Part shown: positions 41,330 through 50,424 of the stretch, one piece after another
Layout: every line of letters starts with the position of its first letter
How positions within the stretch are numbered: position 1 is the stretch's first letter
Position numbers and translations under genes: made by a program
Notes under the pieces: generated by a model
Told to the model about the DNA's origin: nothing
Database searches by the model: none
Seen by the model: only the letters and a program-made list of their open reading frames with translations
Assembly: GCA_029449235.1 (NCBI GenBank)
Contig: JANATG010000010.1
Coordinates: 1,178,001 to 1,242,000 of the forward strand
Reading direction: 5' to 3'
Source of the DNA: Linnemannia schmuckeri
Lineage: Eukaryota > Mortierellomycota > Mortierellomycetes > Mortierellales > Mortierellaceae
DNA: 64,000 nt

Positions 41330-41494
41330 CACAAAAAGTGGACTGGCGTCTATGTCAACGGAATTGAAAAACCGTCGCAACGCATTTTTTTTTCCGTTTG
41401 TGCGGGTTTGCGATTCCGTTTACGCGGGTTTTGAAAACCGCTTCAACGTAAATTGAAAATGAGAGAGCATTAAAATGTTCCGTTGTGACCCCTG
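41330..41494 (-). repeat. Right terminal inverted repeat
   Basis: Reverse complement of 40652-40840, lacking an internal subrepeat of about 22 bases present in the left arm. Confidence 0.85.
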
Positions 41495-41841
41495 CGGACC
41501 ATGAACCTTGAACCTTACGAAATCAGTTGTTCTTTGGGAGCGTAGTATTGGAGCGGAGGGTGGTCCATGCCATCAAAGCGTATGAATTAAGCTGGTAGTG
41601 GTGCACTTGAAAAAAAACAGCTCCCGAAAGTCGAAGACTGGATTGATCCATACTGTTGCCAAAGTCACCAGTAGTCGTCACTCGTCAGTACATTCAGGAT
41701 GGCATTACTTATTGCCCCCAGAGAGTGACAAAGTAAAGAAGGAATTGATGAGCATATAGGGCATTATTCCTGGGGGCGGGGGGGGGGGGGGTTATTGCTT
41801 GGTGCAGTGCATGTAATATATATCATGTGCAGCGCCCACGT
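41495..41841. other. Spacer between two transposon relics
   Basis: No coding sequence; contains a G-rich homopolymer stretch (GGGGGCGGGGG...) near 41774-41791. Confidence 0.4.
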
Positions 41842-42712
41842 TAAAAAAGAATTTGCCTATTGCTTTTTTTGGTCAAATTTTTTTTGTAGAAATATGGTTT
41901 GCCACCAGTGGCAAAACAAACCATTGCAAATGCTTTACACCTGGCGTGAGTTCTCGTCTTGGTTCACAACTTTCTCCAACGATCACCACATTCCCTCTCC
42001 ATGACCCTCTCTATTGGGCTCCAAGGCCAGATCGTTGGCATGCACAAGGCTGAACGCCCCCCGGCCGAGATAGCCAAGTCCCTTGGTGTGAGCCGACAGA
42101 CAGTGAGTAATGTCATCAAACGATTCCAAGAGAGAGGTGACGTTGTGTCGAAAAAGAGTCCAGGTCGACCACGCAAGTTGGATGCCAGAGCTGTCCGTCG
42201 GGTCGCCTCCATTTCTCGAAAGCAACGTTGCTCCACTCTTATCGAGATCACCCACGCTCTTGCCCTCGATGTCTCAAGAAGTACCATCCAGAGAACACTT
42301 CACAGAGAGGGTGTCACATCCCATATTGCCACAGTCAAACCACATCTCACCAAAAGACATAAACGCCCCATATCGCCGCCGTCTCAAGAGCCTGGCGAGA
42401 AGAGTACGGAATCGAAAAGTTGAATTGGCCCGCCTGCTCCCCTGATCTTAACCCCATTCAGAATGTGTGAGAACTACTGAAGGATGCCGTTCAGCACCGA
42501 TGTATCAGGCCCCGAAATGCTGAAGAGATGGTGGGTGTTTTGAATGCCGAATGGAGGCATGTTAGGGAGGAGCTCCTCATACGTTTGTACGAGAGTCTTC
42601 CAGGGAGGATCCAAGCCGTTATTGATTAACATGGTGGTCATACCAGGTGGTAGATCTCAAAATAAAAAATTGCTCCCTTAAAAAAAATCAATTAGCAAAT
42701 TCTTTTTGCGTA
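41842..42712 (+). mobile_element. Defective Tc1/mariner element
   Basis: Imperfect inverted ends (AAAAAGAATTTGC(C/T)...ATTG on both sides) next to TA dinucleotides (41842-41843 and 42711-42712) enclose a transposase remnant. The element is about 870 bp, shorter than complete Tc1-like elements (about 1.3-1.7 kb), because much of the catalytic domain is deleted. Confidence 0.65.
42001..42629 (+). pseudogene. Tc1-like transposase remnant
   Basis: The N-terminal part from ATG 42001 has the paired HTH DNA-binding region: AEIAKSLGVSRQTVSNVIKRF (first HTH), the GRPRKLD hook, then LALDVSRSTIQRTLHREGV (second HTH). After KPHLTKRHK the sequence jumps. A shifted frame gives the very end of the DDE domain, NWPACSPDLNPIQNV, followed by TGA in place of the usual Trp codon, then LLKDAVQHR...LPGRIQAVID and a stop. 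The first two catalytic Asp regions are deleted. The third catalytic residue, Glu in the family motif SPDLNPIEN, is Gln. The transposase is inactive. Confidence 0.85.
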
Positions 42713-42960
42713 TTTCAAGCCTTGTTTTTGCAGAGACCAACCATGTCCACTGAAAATTATACGGTGTTCCAAGGTTCATCTCCTCATCCTCCTTATCTTC
42801 GCTGTTCTCAGCTCTCAGCTCAGAGCAGTCGTCTCACTACACAACTATGTCTTCACCTTGCGCTAGTTTGGCTGGTGATGGCGGGATTTTCGAATAATAC
42901 TTTCCTTCATTGCGCCCATCCTTTTTTTTTTTATTTTATTTTTTTTTCTCTTTAGCCACC

Positions 42961-43157
42961 CTATTGCAGGTCTACGCAGCCTTCAAAAGCTGTATCTCTT
43001 GAAGGGGCAGATAATGGAAATGATGAACTTAGAGTGGATCCAGAACCGTCGGCCGCAATTCAGTGAGATTACGCAGAGTTTGTATTTTTTAGATAATGAA
43101 AAGAGGAAGGTCTTGAATAGAGCCTGTCGGGACTTTAGATGGAGACTCAGGCCGTAA
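42961..43157 (+). pseudogene. Orphan 3' end of an F-box/LRR gene
   Basis: After a T-rich stretch ending in CTTTAG the frame reads HPIAGLRSLQKLYLLKGQ, EWIQNRRPQFSEI and ends FRWRLRP before TAA. This matches the C-terminal style of the F-box/LRR proteins found further right, but no 5' part exists upstream, where the Tc1 relic lies. Confidence 0.5.
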
Positions 43158-43211
43158 AAAAGAAAGAAAAAAAATGTTGAAATAAAAAACTCATGCTTGC
43201 GTTTTCTTTAT

Positions 43212-44572
43212 TTACGAAACTAATTTATCAAATCCAAGTCGTTCAAAAAATGCTTTCCTGTGAGCTTCAAGTTTTACCAATCCACAAATCCGCGCCTCAA
43301 CCTTTCTCTTTATCTCCTTAATCGCTTCCACATCATTCTTGTCTACAGTTGCTTGAAAAACAACCTTCTGGGCTGTGAAAAAACTCAACCTCGAACAAAC
43401 CCAAGGCTCATTCACCCGAAAATCTACTATGAGTACATTCGTCTTGAAAGTCTCCCGATTCGGACAAGACGCCAAGATCGTCTGTGTCCGTGGCGGTTGA
43501 GCAAACTTACATATCTCCCAATCAAGAACTCGGAGCGTCATGAAATGATGTTCCAACACGGCCATTGATGCGGACCTGAACGCCGTACCGAATAGGACGA
43601 GGGTTGAGGCGGAAGGACCATTGAAGGATAGTGGACAGGTTTGTGTCGGTGGCGCCGTCTCCGCCCAGGTGGAACGATTCTAGGTTCTGCCAGGTGTAAT
43701 CTTCTCGGCGAGCAGCGGTGTCTTGAGGACAAAGCGCTGGAGGTGTCTTGAGGACAAAGCGCTGGAGGTGTGGTGGGGATGTGAGGGTGGGCTACTACAT
43801 CTATTGCAAAAGTGGCAGCGATGGAGTTCCAGTGGAGCGACTTGATATTGTGGCAGTGCCAGATCAGCGACAGGTCGTCCAGTCCAGTCATGTGAGGACC
43901 CAGAAGAGATAAATGCTGCACGCGGGAGAAACTGTACGGCCTTCCTCCTCTTACTGTTCCTGCTCCTGTACTCACAAGAGACGTCTTGCTTCCATTGTCG
44001 CCGTCGCCGTCACCATCGCCAAGCGAAGAAGTGGCTTGCAACAGCACATCGGCATCTTGATCCAAGACAGCATCCTGGGGCATAACCGAAATATCAACCC
44101 GCAATCGTCTTCCAAATCTCATCCTTCCTCACCGGCCATAAGTTCCAAAACTCCACCACTCTCAAATTCCCAGTCCCACTGGCACTCTTGATAATCCGAT
44201 CCAACGCCCTCTGTCCCCGATTCTTATCCGCCGTCGTATGCAACAACCTATCTCCTCTCCATCCACGACAATACAAAGAAACCAAATTCGGGCAGTCTGC
44301 AAGCGCGTCGAGGTGGTCCAGGTTTGTAGGAAATGCGATGGCAAGATGATGGATATGAATAGCGTTGTTTCTGAGGGCGCGGAGGGAAGGGAGTCGTTGG
44401 CGTTGGCCCTTGAGTTCGAGAGTGAGAGTGTTATAGAGGAGTAGGGAGAAGAGGGTGTGGAAGAACTTGTTGATGCGGGTCATGGCGTTGAGCGAGTTTC
44501 TGTCTAGGACACGGCCGATGGTCATTAGGAGTTCAGTGATGTCCCAAATCTGGTGTGAATCTGTTGATGGCA
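43212..44572 (-). pseudogene. F-box/LRR protein pseudogene, frame broken by a 25-bp tandem duplication and other shifts
   Basis: From ATG 44572 the frame encodes an F-box-like start (HQIWDITELLMTIGRVLDRNSL) and LRR-type sequence to RKDEIWK. It then shifts near 44110 into a second frame (RLRVDISVMPQDAVLDQDAD...LSLIWHCHNIKSLHWNSIA). At 43717-43766 a perfect 25-bp tandem duplication changes the frame again. Skipping one unit restores a sensible stretch (EDYTWQNLESFHLGGDGATD). The C-terminus (LRVLDWEICKFAQPPRTQTI ... WVCSRLSFF) is in a third frame up to 43212. At least three lesions make this a pseudogene of the local F-box family. Confidence 0.7.
43717..43766 (+). repeat. Perfect 25-bp tandem duplication
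   Basis: Two identical adjacent 25-mers beginning GGTGTCTTGAGGACAAAGCG, located inside the F-box pseudogene. Confidence 0.97.
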
Positions 44573-44855
44573 TGGTCAATGGCGCAGACGTTGGATGGGT
44601 AGTGTGTGTAAAAAGTAAAAAAGTAAAAAGAAGAGATGGGGGAAGAAGGAACGAAAGGGACCGAGAAAAGGGACAGTCAAAGGAGAAAGTACGTTATAGG
44701 CGGTGCATGTGGGGTATGGATAAGTGTCAATTGAAAAAAATGAAAAAGAGAGGGGGGTACAAGCATGTATTGTTGTCTATGTGAAATGGTATCCATGTGT
44801 TCCCTCGATGCAATGCTACAATTATAAAAAAAGTGCGTTGAATTTGGTCCTCGTT

Positions 44856-47078
44856 CTAGTTCATCTCGTGCCATCGGCTTGCCTCGCAGCTAAACTTGGT
44901 CTCGGGGCGGATCTTGGCAATCATCGCCGGCAAGTGCTCCTCCAACTTTAATGGCTGCTCCTTGTGAACCATCACCAGCTGCAGACCCAGAAACTCGAGC
45001 TTGGGCCAACAAATGCCTTCATCTTCCTGGTCAAGTGTGTCTCGTCGTTGTCCTTGTCGTTTTTCCTCCTTGAGTGTTCGCCTGTTATGACTGCTTAGGC
45101 GCCCGATGCCGCGACTGCTGCCAGACTTGCGCCTCTTGATCGACTCTTGCTCTCTCTCCCACGCTTCAATGTCCGCCATTGTTCCCACAGCCTTCATATC
45201 CTCAATCGTCAAGGGTGTTTCCGTATCGTTTTCTCCCGAGCTTCCTCCTCCTCGCTCTGTATCCGATCGACTTTCGGTGCTGGACGAGGACGATGTCGAG
45301 ACCGAGCTAAGGGTGCGGGCTGCCATTCCTGGACGAGACTTGCCATTGAGGTCGTATTGTTGAAAGTATTGACGATCCTCGCTTCCGCCTCGTTTGGGAG
45401 ACCTGGACCCGGTAGCCAATCCCAAAACCCACTGCTCCATGCTTTTCTTCTTTGGTACACGCGCCATCCACTCAAGATCCTTCTTGGAAAACTTTGTCCA
45501 TGTGTCGGTCCAAATCATCAACCGCTCCAGCTTGCGCAATCTCGTCAACAGACACAGCCCACCCGCTAGGTTCAGGTTCAGTTGGCGTCGTCGAATAGAC
45601 AGTTCCTGCAAGTCTGGACAGACTCTGACCAAGTATCCAAACATGATCCTTGCGTTTTCCTCGCTGGCATGGTCGGTATCCATCGAGTCGATCTGGATCC
45701 GAAGTGTTTTCAGGCCCCGGCAGGCCCAAATTCGCTTTCGTGTCCGAAACAGGTCCATGGGTGGTTTGCCGAGTCTGCATTGTCTTGGATGGTATGACCC
45801 CGAGACGGGATCGACGGGGCCCTCGAGATCAAAGTATTCGGCGTAGTAGGGGATCATAGGCGCAATCAGATGCTGCAGCCAGGGGGAGGAGCACAAAATG
45901 TCGTGGAGCGTATGGCTGACATACCGGGATAATAAAAGTCCGTTGCCCAGGCAAATCTCAAGCGTCGTGATAGTGTTGACATTGACAGTCTGCGTCCTGA
46001 AGAGCTGCAGGTGGGTCTCGGGTCGTATATCGTTACTGAGGATACTCATCACTCGTCGAGATGCTGGTCTCTGCTGGATCCTGGCCTTTATCGCCGTGAT
46101 TGACTCTTTTGCCGGCTGAGGGTCGAACGTTTCCGTGTAAGCAATCGATTCCTCCCGACTCATCGACTGACCTTCAAACGACAGGTGGAACCACGACATG
46201 AACGGACACGCCGACGAGACCAAAGTGAAAAGACTTGATCGGTCAAAGGGCTCTACCTGTGAGGAGGCCTGTCCGAGTTCCACCAGTCTCAGGGTTACCA
46301 GCTGAGGACACTGGGCAACGATCGACTCGAGCGTGGATTGGTCGATGGACATCCATTTGATGGTGAGATTGACAAGCTCCGAGTCGACGACATTGATTCT
46401 GTCCTGGAGCGATGGGGTTTTCCAAGCCGGGGTGGTGTCAAACTCTACGGCGTGAGACTGCTGAGCTTTGGTTCCCTCGATATGTAACTTCTTTAGGTGA
46501 GGGGCGACGGCCAAGATGACACCGACATGAACAACCTGCTGGACCACTCGTTCAATGCGCAAGTGAGTGAGAGTAGTGATCCTGGGAAGAATGGTGTAAA
46601 TCCTCGACTCGAGAAAATTGCCGCCATTGAGCTCGAGCTTCCATATCCGCAGCTGTCCCTTGTCCTTGAGGGTATCGATCTTTTCGACGAGTTCCCCCCA
46701 CGCGAACTGGGTATTCTTGAGCTGCCAGGTTTGTTCAAAGAGGACGCGGAGGATGGTGACATGGTGGAGGTGGTTGAGGATGAATCCGTGCTTGTATCCG
46801 TTGATGGTCCTGTCCTTCCAGAGTGCTGAGGCCTGGACAAAGGGACGGGAGATGGCGAGCCATTGCTTACAGACAAAGCGGATAGAGTGGCGGATGGTGT
46901 GTTCGCTGAGGTAAGAGAAGATAATGTAGAGGATCTCGGGTAGTTGCATTGGCAAGGCCACCGCAGTGGTCGTAGTGGTTCCTGGTTTCGTTGTCGTCAT
47001 GTGAATGGTCGTGTGTTTGGTGGAGGAAGAGGCAGGCTTTTTGCGAGCAGAAGCCGAGAATGAGAACATGTATGTCAT
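44856..47078 (-). CDS. F-box/leucine-rich-repeat protein (740 aa)
   Basis: Single exon. The Met at 47078 is chosen because codons upstream are a CT-repeat leader; Met at 47000 is an alternative. The F-box lies at about 43-90 (LPMQLPEILYIIFSYLSEHTIRHSIRFVCKQWLAISRPF). It is followed by irregular LRRs (LTHLRIERVV, LKKLHIEGT, LVNLTIKWM, LVTLRLVELG, ICRGLKTLRI-like units, LQELSIRRRQL) up to about residue 590. A Ser/Arg/Glu-rich disordered stretch (about 620-720) precedes a last LRR-like strand (WPKLEFLGLQLVM) and a short tail. F-box proteins dock on Skp1 in SCF ubiquitin ligases, and the LRRs select the substrate, which is unknown here. It is a member of a local cluster of F-box genes. Confidence 0.85.
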   Translation of the reverse strand: MTYMFSFSASARKKPASSSTKHTTIHMTTTKPGTTTTTAVALPMQLPEILYIIFSYLSEHTIRHSIRFVCKQWLAISRPFVQASALWKDRTINGYKHGFILNHLHHVTILRVLFEQTWQLKNTQFAWGELVEKIDTLKDKGQLRIWKLELNGGNFLESRIYTILPRITTLTHLRIERVVQQVVHVGVILAVAPHLKKLHIEGTKAQQSHAVEFDTTPAWKTPSLQDRINVVDSELVNLTIKWMSIDQSTLESIVAQCPQLVTLRLVELGQASSQVEPFDRSSLFTLVSSACPFMSWFHLSFEGQSMSREESIAYTETFDPQPAKESITAIKARIQQRPASRRVMSILSNDIRPETHLQLFRTQTVNVNTITTLEICLGNGLLLSRYVSHTLHDILCSSPWLQHLIAPMIPYYAEYFDLEGPVDPVSGSYHPRQCRLGKPPMDLFRTRKRIWACRGLKTLRIQIDSMDTDHASEENARIMFGYLVRVCPDLQELSIRRRQLNLNLAGGLCLLTRLRKLERLMIWTDTWTKFSKKDLEWMARVPKKKSMEQWVLGLATGSRSPKRGGSEDRQYFQQYDLNGKSRPGMAARTLSSVSTSSSSSTESRSDTERGGGSSGENDTETPLTIEDMKAVGTMADIEAWEREQESIKRRKSGSSRGIGRLSSHNRRTLKEEKRQGQRRDTLDQEDEGICWPKLEFLGLQLVMVHKEQPLKLEEHLPAMIAKIRPETKFSCEASRWHEMN

Positions 47079-47827
47079 TTGACTAATGAAGAAGGAAGGA
47101 AGAAAGAAAGAGGAAGAAGAAAGGGGGAGGAGGGAGGAATGAGAGTGTCTGATGGGTGCAGACAATGAATGGAAGGAAGAAAGAAAGGAAGGAAAGGTAA
47201 GTATGTATGTATGTTTGGATGTATGTGTATGAGTGTATGCAATAAGACAGAGAAAAGAAGGGAGAGAAGAGGAGAGAAAAGGGGAGGGAAGGCGAGAGTC
47301 GAGTCTTGCAAGCAACTCCCTCGGTATCTTGATTATTGCAAGACAGGCACACTAACCTCACACAGGAACTCACCACCCCTTGCTCATTCACACCCAAACC
47401 CCTGCCCACCCATCTCAGCTATCTCGTCCACTTGAGCTGATCCTTGGTTGTCTTTTCTTGATGTCTCTTTTCCTCTCCCTTTTTTATCGCAACCCACTTT
47501 TTTGTGTTCTCCTTTCCCCTCCTCCTCTCCCGCTCCCACACTTTTTTATCCATCGCCACTAGTCCAATTTCGCCTCCTTCTTTTTCTATTGTCGAATTCT
47601 TTTTTGTTGGCTCACAATTAAAAAACGCTCTTGTGATTCTAAAAGAGAAAAAAGAAGGTAGACACTGTGGCGGAGCACATCTTCCTTTTCTCTCCTCTCA
47701 CCCTTTCGACCAAAACTTCATTTTTCCCACACTGTTTTCCTTCCTTCACACCGCCACATCGTCATCAGTCACTTGCAAAATGAAGCCGATTTGTTTGTAT
47801 TGAAGGAAAAAAAGGGGAGAGAGAGGC
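47079..47827. other. Intergenic region in the F-box cluster
   Basis: Leader of the 740-aa F-box gene (purine-rich on +, with GTATGTAT repeats near 47196-47235) and the 3' flank of the next gene. No gene is seen. Confidence 0.4.
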
Positions 47828-50128
47828 CTAGAGCATACACATGGCAGCAGCAATATGGTGCTCAGACAAAAGTCTTAACAACCTCCTATTCATCTTCCGT
47901 CGTCGATTCAATTCTCCTGTCATATGTGTTAACCTCCCACCCCAATGCTCAATAATCCACAGCACCTCCCTCTCTCCCATCTCCTGTGGGCCCGGGAAAT
48001 AAAACTCTCGCAACCGACTCAAACCAGACAACAAATCCATGCCATTCTTAAGACTCAGGTCCAACACCTTCTGAACCACACCCGCTCGCAACTGTTCCGC
48101 CGCCGAATAAGGTCGTTCCGTCTGTTGCTTGATGTTCAATTCCTCGAGGTACTTGAGCTGGCCCAGACGCTCGAAAATGATCCGCTGGCGTTCTTCCGAA
48201 TGGACATAAGGAACGAGGTTCTTCCACAGATCGTCCGGGTTCTCTTCGGCCTCTGCATCTGCTGTGTCTGCCTCTATCTGTTGCTGGTCCCACTGTGCAG
48301 CCGCCATCGCAGCGGCAATCTCTTCAGGCGTAAACACTGTTGCTGTATCCTCCTCCTCCTGGACTTCCTCGCCTTCCGCCCCGGCAACCTCAATTGCTGC
48401 CGGCTCCTGCTCGTCTACTTGTGCAATCGCGACAACATCACGTGTCGTCTCGCTTGTGATTGCCACTCCTCCAACCGTAGCGTCCTCAACGCCTGATGCT
48501 GTTTCTTCCAATTCCTCGATCTTTTCTCCTTCAGCAGTGGCCATCTCAACCACAATTTGTTCCACATCTGCTTCCGTAATAATCGCCTCCTCGACCTTGG
48601 TCACTTCGGCGTCCTTTGTCGCGGTCTCTTCTTCCGCTCCACCAATACCATCCGCCCCTGTCTCGAGCTCTGCTGCTTCTGCCTTCACCTCCGCCTCTGC
48701 GGTCTCATTATCGCCATCTTCACCCGCAGCAACATCCGCCCAGTTCTCGTCCTCGTCGTCATCACTCTCCTCCTCCTCCTCCTCCTCCTCCTCCTCAACA
48801 ACTCCTTTCTCCTTATCAACATACCCAAACTCAAAATCCAACGACAGCTTCCTCAACTTGGAACAAACCCAAGGGTCAGTAGTGATATCCTGGAGCGAAA
48901 GCATATCGGCCACAAACACCTCCAACGACGCAAACTTGCATAAGAACATCTGGATCATCCAGCTCCGGACATTCTCACACCCGCTAATATCCAACTCGCG
49001 GACCGTCTCGTAATGCTGAAAGAGCTGCTTCATCGCCAGGGGGCCCAACTCTGTTCGCGGGGCGACCAGCTTGACCAGACGGTTCATATGTGACAGGATT
49101 TGAGCAATCTCAGGGTCCTTGAGGTGGGAGCCTCGCAGTTCGAGGGACTCGAGGCGTGACAGATGGCCGGATTCGAGAGCCGAGATGAAGGATTCCGTAG
49201 GAAACTCGAAATCGTACCCGCCTCTCCACGACAGGTGCTCGAGACGAGGGGCGTTTTCAAGAATCCAGAGCTGCTTGTCGTAACCTGTGCCGGTCAAGTC
49301 AAACATGTACAATGTCTTTAGGCGCGAAAAGGTTACCCCGGGAGGCACCTCGGGAGCGTAAAAAAAGCTGGTCACTGTGTTGTAGTCATGAGTATTGTTT
49401 GTGTCGTCGTCGTTGTCGCTGGTTGTATCCTCCTGGCCTTGAGCACCATTCCCTCCAGTCCGCATTGTCTCCTCACCCGATTCATGCTGTTGTTCTAGCC
49501 CCTCTCCCTCTTGAACTTGACCCCCTTCCTCCTCCTCCTCACCGTTCTCCTCCTCATACTCGAGTCTGATACGCTTAAAGTAAACCTTGTCAAGTCGCAG
49601 AGTTGGCGTATACGCCGAGATGGCCCTGAAAAAGGCATGAGTGCTCTGAGGAGGGACCTCGATTCTATTAACAATCAATGACTTCAGTTCCGTCAACCCA
49701 GCAACAGCATCCCAGAACATCTCCTCCGGATGAGGTCCCACATCAAACAGAATAAGCCTCTGCAAGCCCGGATTCTCCTGAATCAGACTCGTCAATGGAT
49801 CCTCCGAAGAATCCTCAAGAACAAACCGCTCCCCGACGACCTTGAGGAAATCGAGGTTCTTGCAACCAATGGACATATACCAGGGCGGGATGAGGCCACT
49901 GAACTCGAGCTGGCGGATGTAGTGCGCGTACTTGAGGAGGGTCTCCACGGGCGGTTGGGGTTGGGACGAGTAAGCCGAGAAGATGAAGGATTTCCAGAGG
50001 ATAGGGACAAAGTAGTCGTGCCAAGAACGGTTCACCTGAATACAATTGAGGAGGGTGCCCTTGGAGAGGTGGTGACCGATGATGTCCATGATCTCGGGCA
50101 GGTCGAGGGCCTGGATATGGGCAGGCAT
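47828..50128 (-). CDS. F-box/LRR protein with a long acidic insert (766 aa)
   Basis: Single exon. The F-box is at about 8-52 (LDLPEIMDIIGHHLSKGTLLNCIQVNRSWHDYFVPILWKSF). LRR strands follow (LQRLILFDVG, LKSLIVNRIE, LKTLYMFDLTG, LEHLSWRGGYD, LESLELRGSH, VRELDISGCEN) up to about 430. Then an extremely Glu/Ala-rich region of roughly 200 residues (with an uninterrupted Glu stretch near 440) splits the LRR region. LRRs resume with LKYLEELNIKQQTE and LSRLREFYFPGP to the end. The insert is coded by GAG/GAA/GCN triplets and looks like expansion of a flexible loop. The complementary strand of the insert is open but is only a shadow. Function as a Skp1-linked substrate receptor is inferred from family. 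Confidence 0.85.
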   Translation of the reverse strand: MPAHIQALDLPEIMDIIGHHLSKGTLLNCIQVNRSWHDYFVPILWKSFIFSAYSSQPQPPVETLLKYAHYIRQLEFSGLIPPWYMSIGCKNLDFLKVVGERFVLEDSSEDPLTSLIQENPGLQRLILFDVGPHPEEMFWDAVAGLTELKSLIVNRIEVPPQSTHAFFRAISAYTPTLRLDKVYFKRIRLEYEEENGEEEEEGGQVQEGEGLEQQHESGEETMRTGGNGAQGQEDTTSDNDDDTNNTHDYNTVTSFFYAPEVPPGVTFSRLKTLYMFDLTGTGYDKQLWILENAPRLEHLSWRGGYDFEFPTESFISALESGHLSRLESLELRGSHLKDPEIAQILSHMNRLVKLVAPRTELGPLAMKQLFQHYETVRELDISGCENVRSWMIQMFLCKFASLEVFVADMLSLQDITTDPWVCSKLRKLSLDFEFGYVDKEKGVVEEEEEEEEEESDDDEDENWADVAAGEDGDNETAEAEVKAEAAELETGADGIGGAEEETATKDAEVTKVEEAIITEADVEQIVVEMATAEGEKIEELEETASGVEDATVGGVAITSETTRDVVAIAQVDEQEPAAIEVAGAEGEEVQEEEDTATVFTPEEIAAAMAAAQWDQQQIEADTADAEAEENPDDLWKNLVPYVHSEERQRIIFERLGQLKYLEELNIKQQTERPYSAAEQLRAGVVQKVLDLSLKNGMDLLSGLSRLREFYFPGPQEMGEREVLWIIEHWGGRLTHMTGELNRRRKMNRRLLRLLSEHHIAAAMCML

Positions 50129-50424
50129 GAGTTCTATTGCTGTAAGGGTAAGGTAAATGTAGGTGAAGACTGAGGCAAAGAGGTTGTGTACTTGAGAAAG
50201 AGCTGTTGGTTATGAGAAAGGAAGAAAGGAAAAAAAGGAGGAGCAGGTAGAAGAAAAAAGGAAAAAAAAGGGGTTGGCCTTAGAGTACGGTCTGCTTTTT
50301 TTTTTCTTGTGAATGTATTATATGTCATGTATGTGTGTACCTTTTGTCAGATAGAGTTTGAAGTTCTGCCCCAGCCCAACCAGCCTTATGGTCCTATATT
50401 AGCACTGTAAGGTAGCAGCATATG
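50129..50424. other. Short intergenic region
   Basis: Pyrimidine-rich leader of the 766-aa F-box gene on the minus strand. Nothing else is seen. Confidence 0.4.

Larger units (their letters stand above)
40652..41494. mobile_element. Non-autonomous DNA transposon with long terminal inverted repeats (hAT-like ends)
   Basis: The left end CAGGGGTCACAACGGAAC and the right end (its reverse complement) bound 843 bp. The inverted repeats extend about 160-180 bases on each side. The left arm holds an additional 20-25 bp subrepeat (CGTTGCGACGGAA/CGTTGTGACGGAA). The termini CAGGGG...CCCCTG resemble hAT elements. CGGACCA occurs at 40642-40648 and directly after the right end at 41495-41501; the left copy is 3 bases away from CAGGGG, so a target duplication is likely but not clean. 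The interior has no transposase, only a (CA)n-rich region, so mobility would need a helper in trans. Confidence 0.85.

Noticed and set aside
47079..47315. N-terminal extension of the 740-aa F-box protein
   Set aside because: The extra residues (Ser/Phe/Pro and THTHTS repeats) come from leader microsatellites; the F-box follows the later Met.
48264..49013. Long plus-strand Ser-rich open frame opposite the 766-aa F-box gene
   Set aside because: It is the complement of the Glu/Ala-rich insert (GAG/GCN give CTC/NGC), has no start context or domain, and is explained as a shadow.
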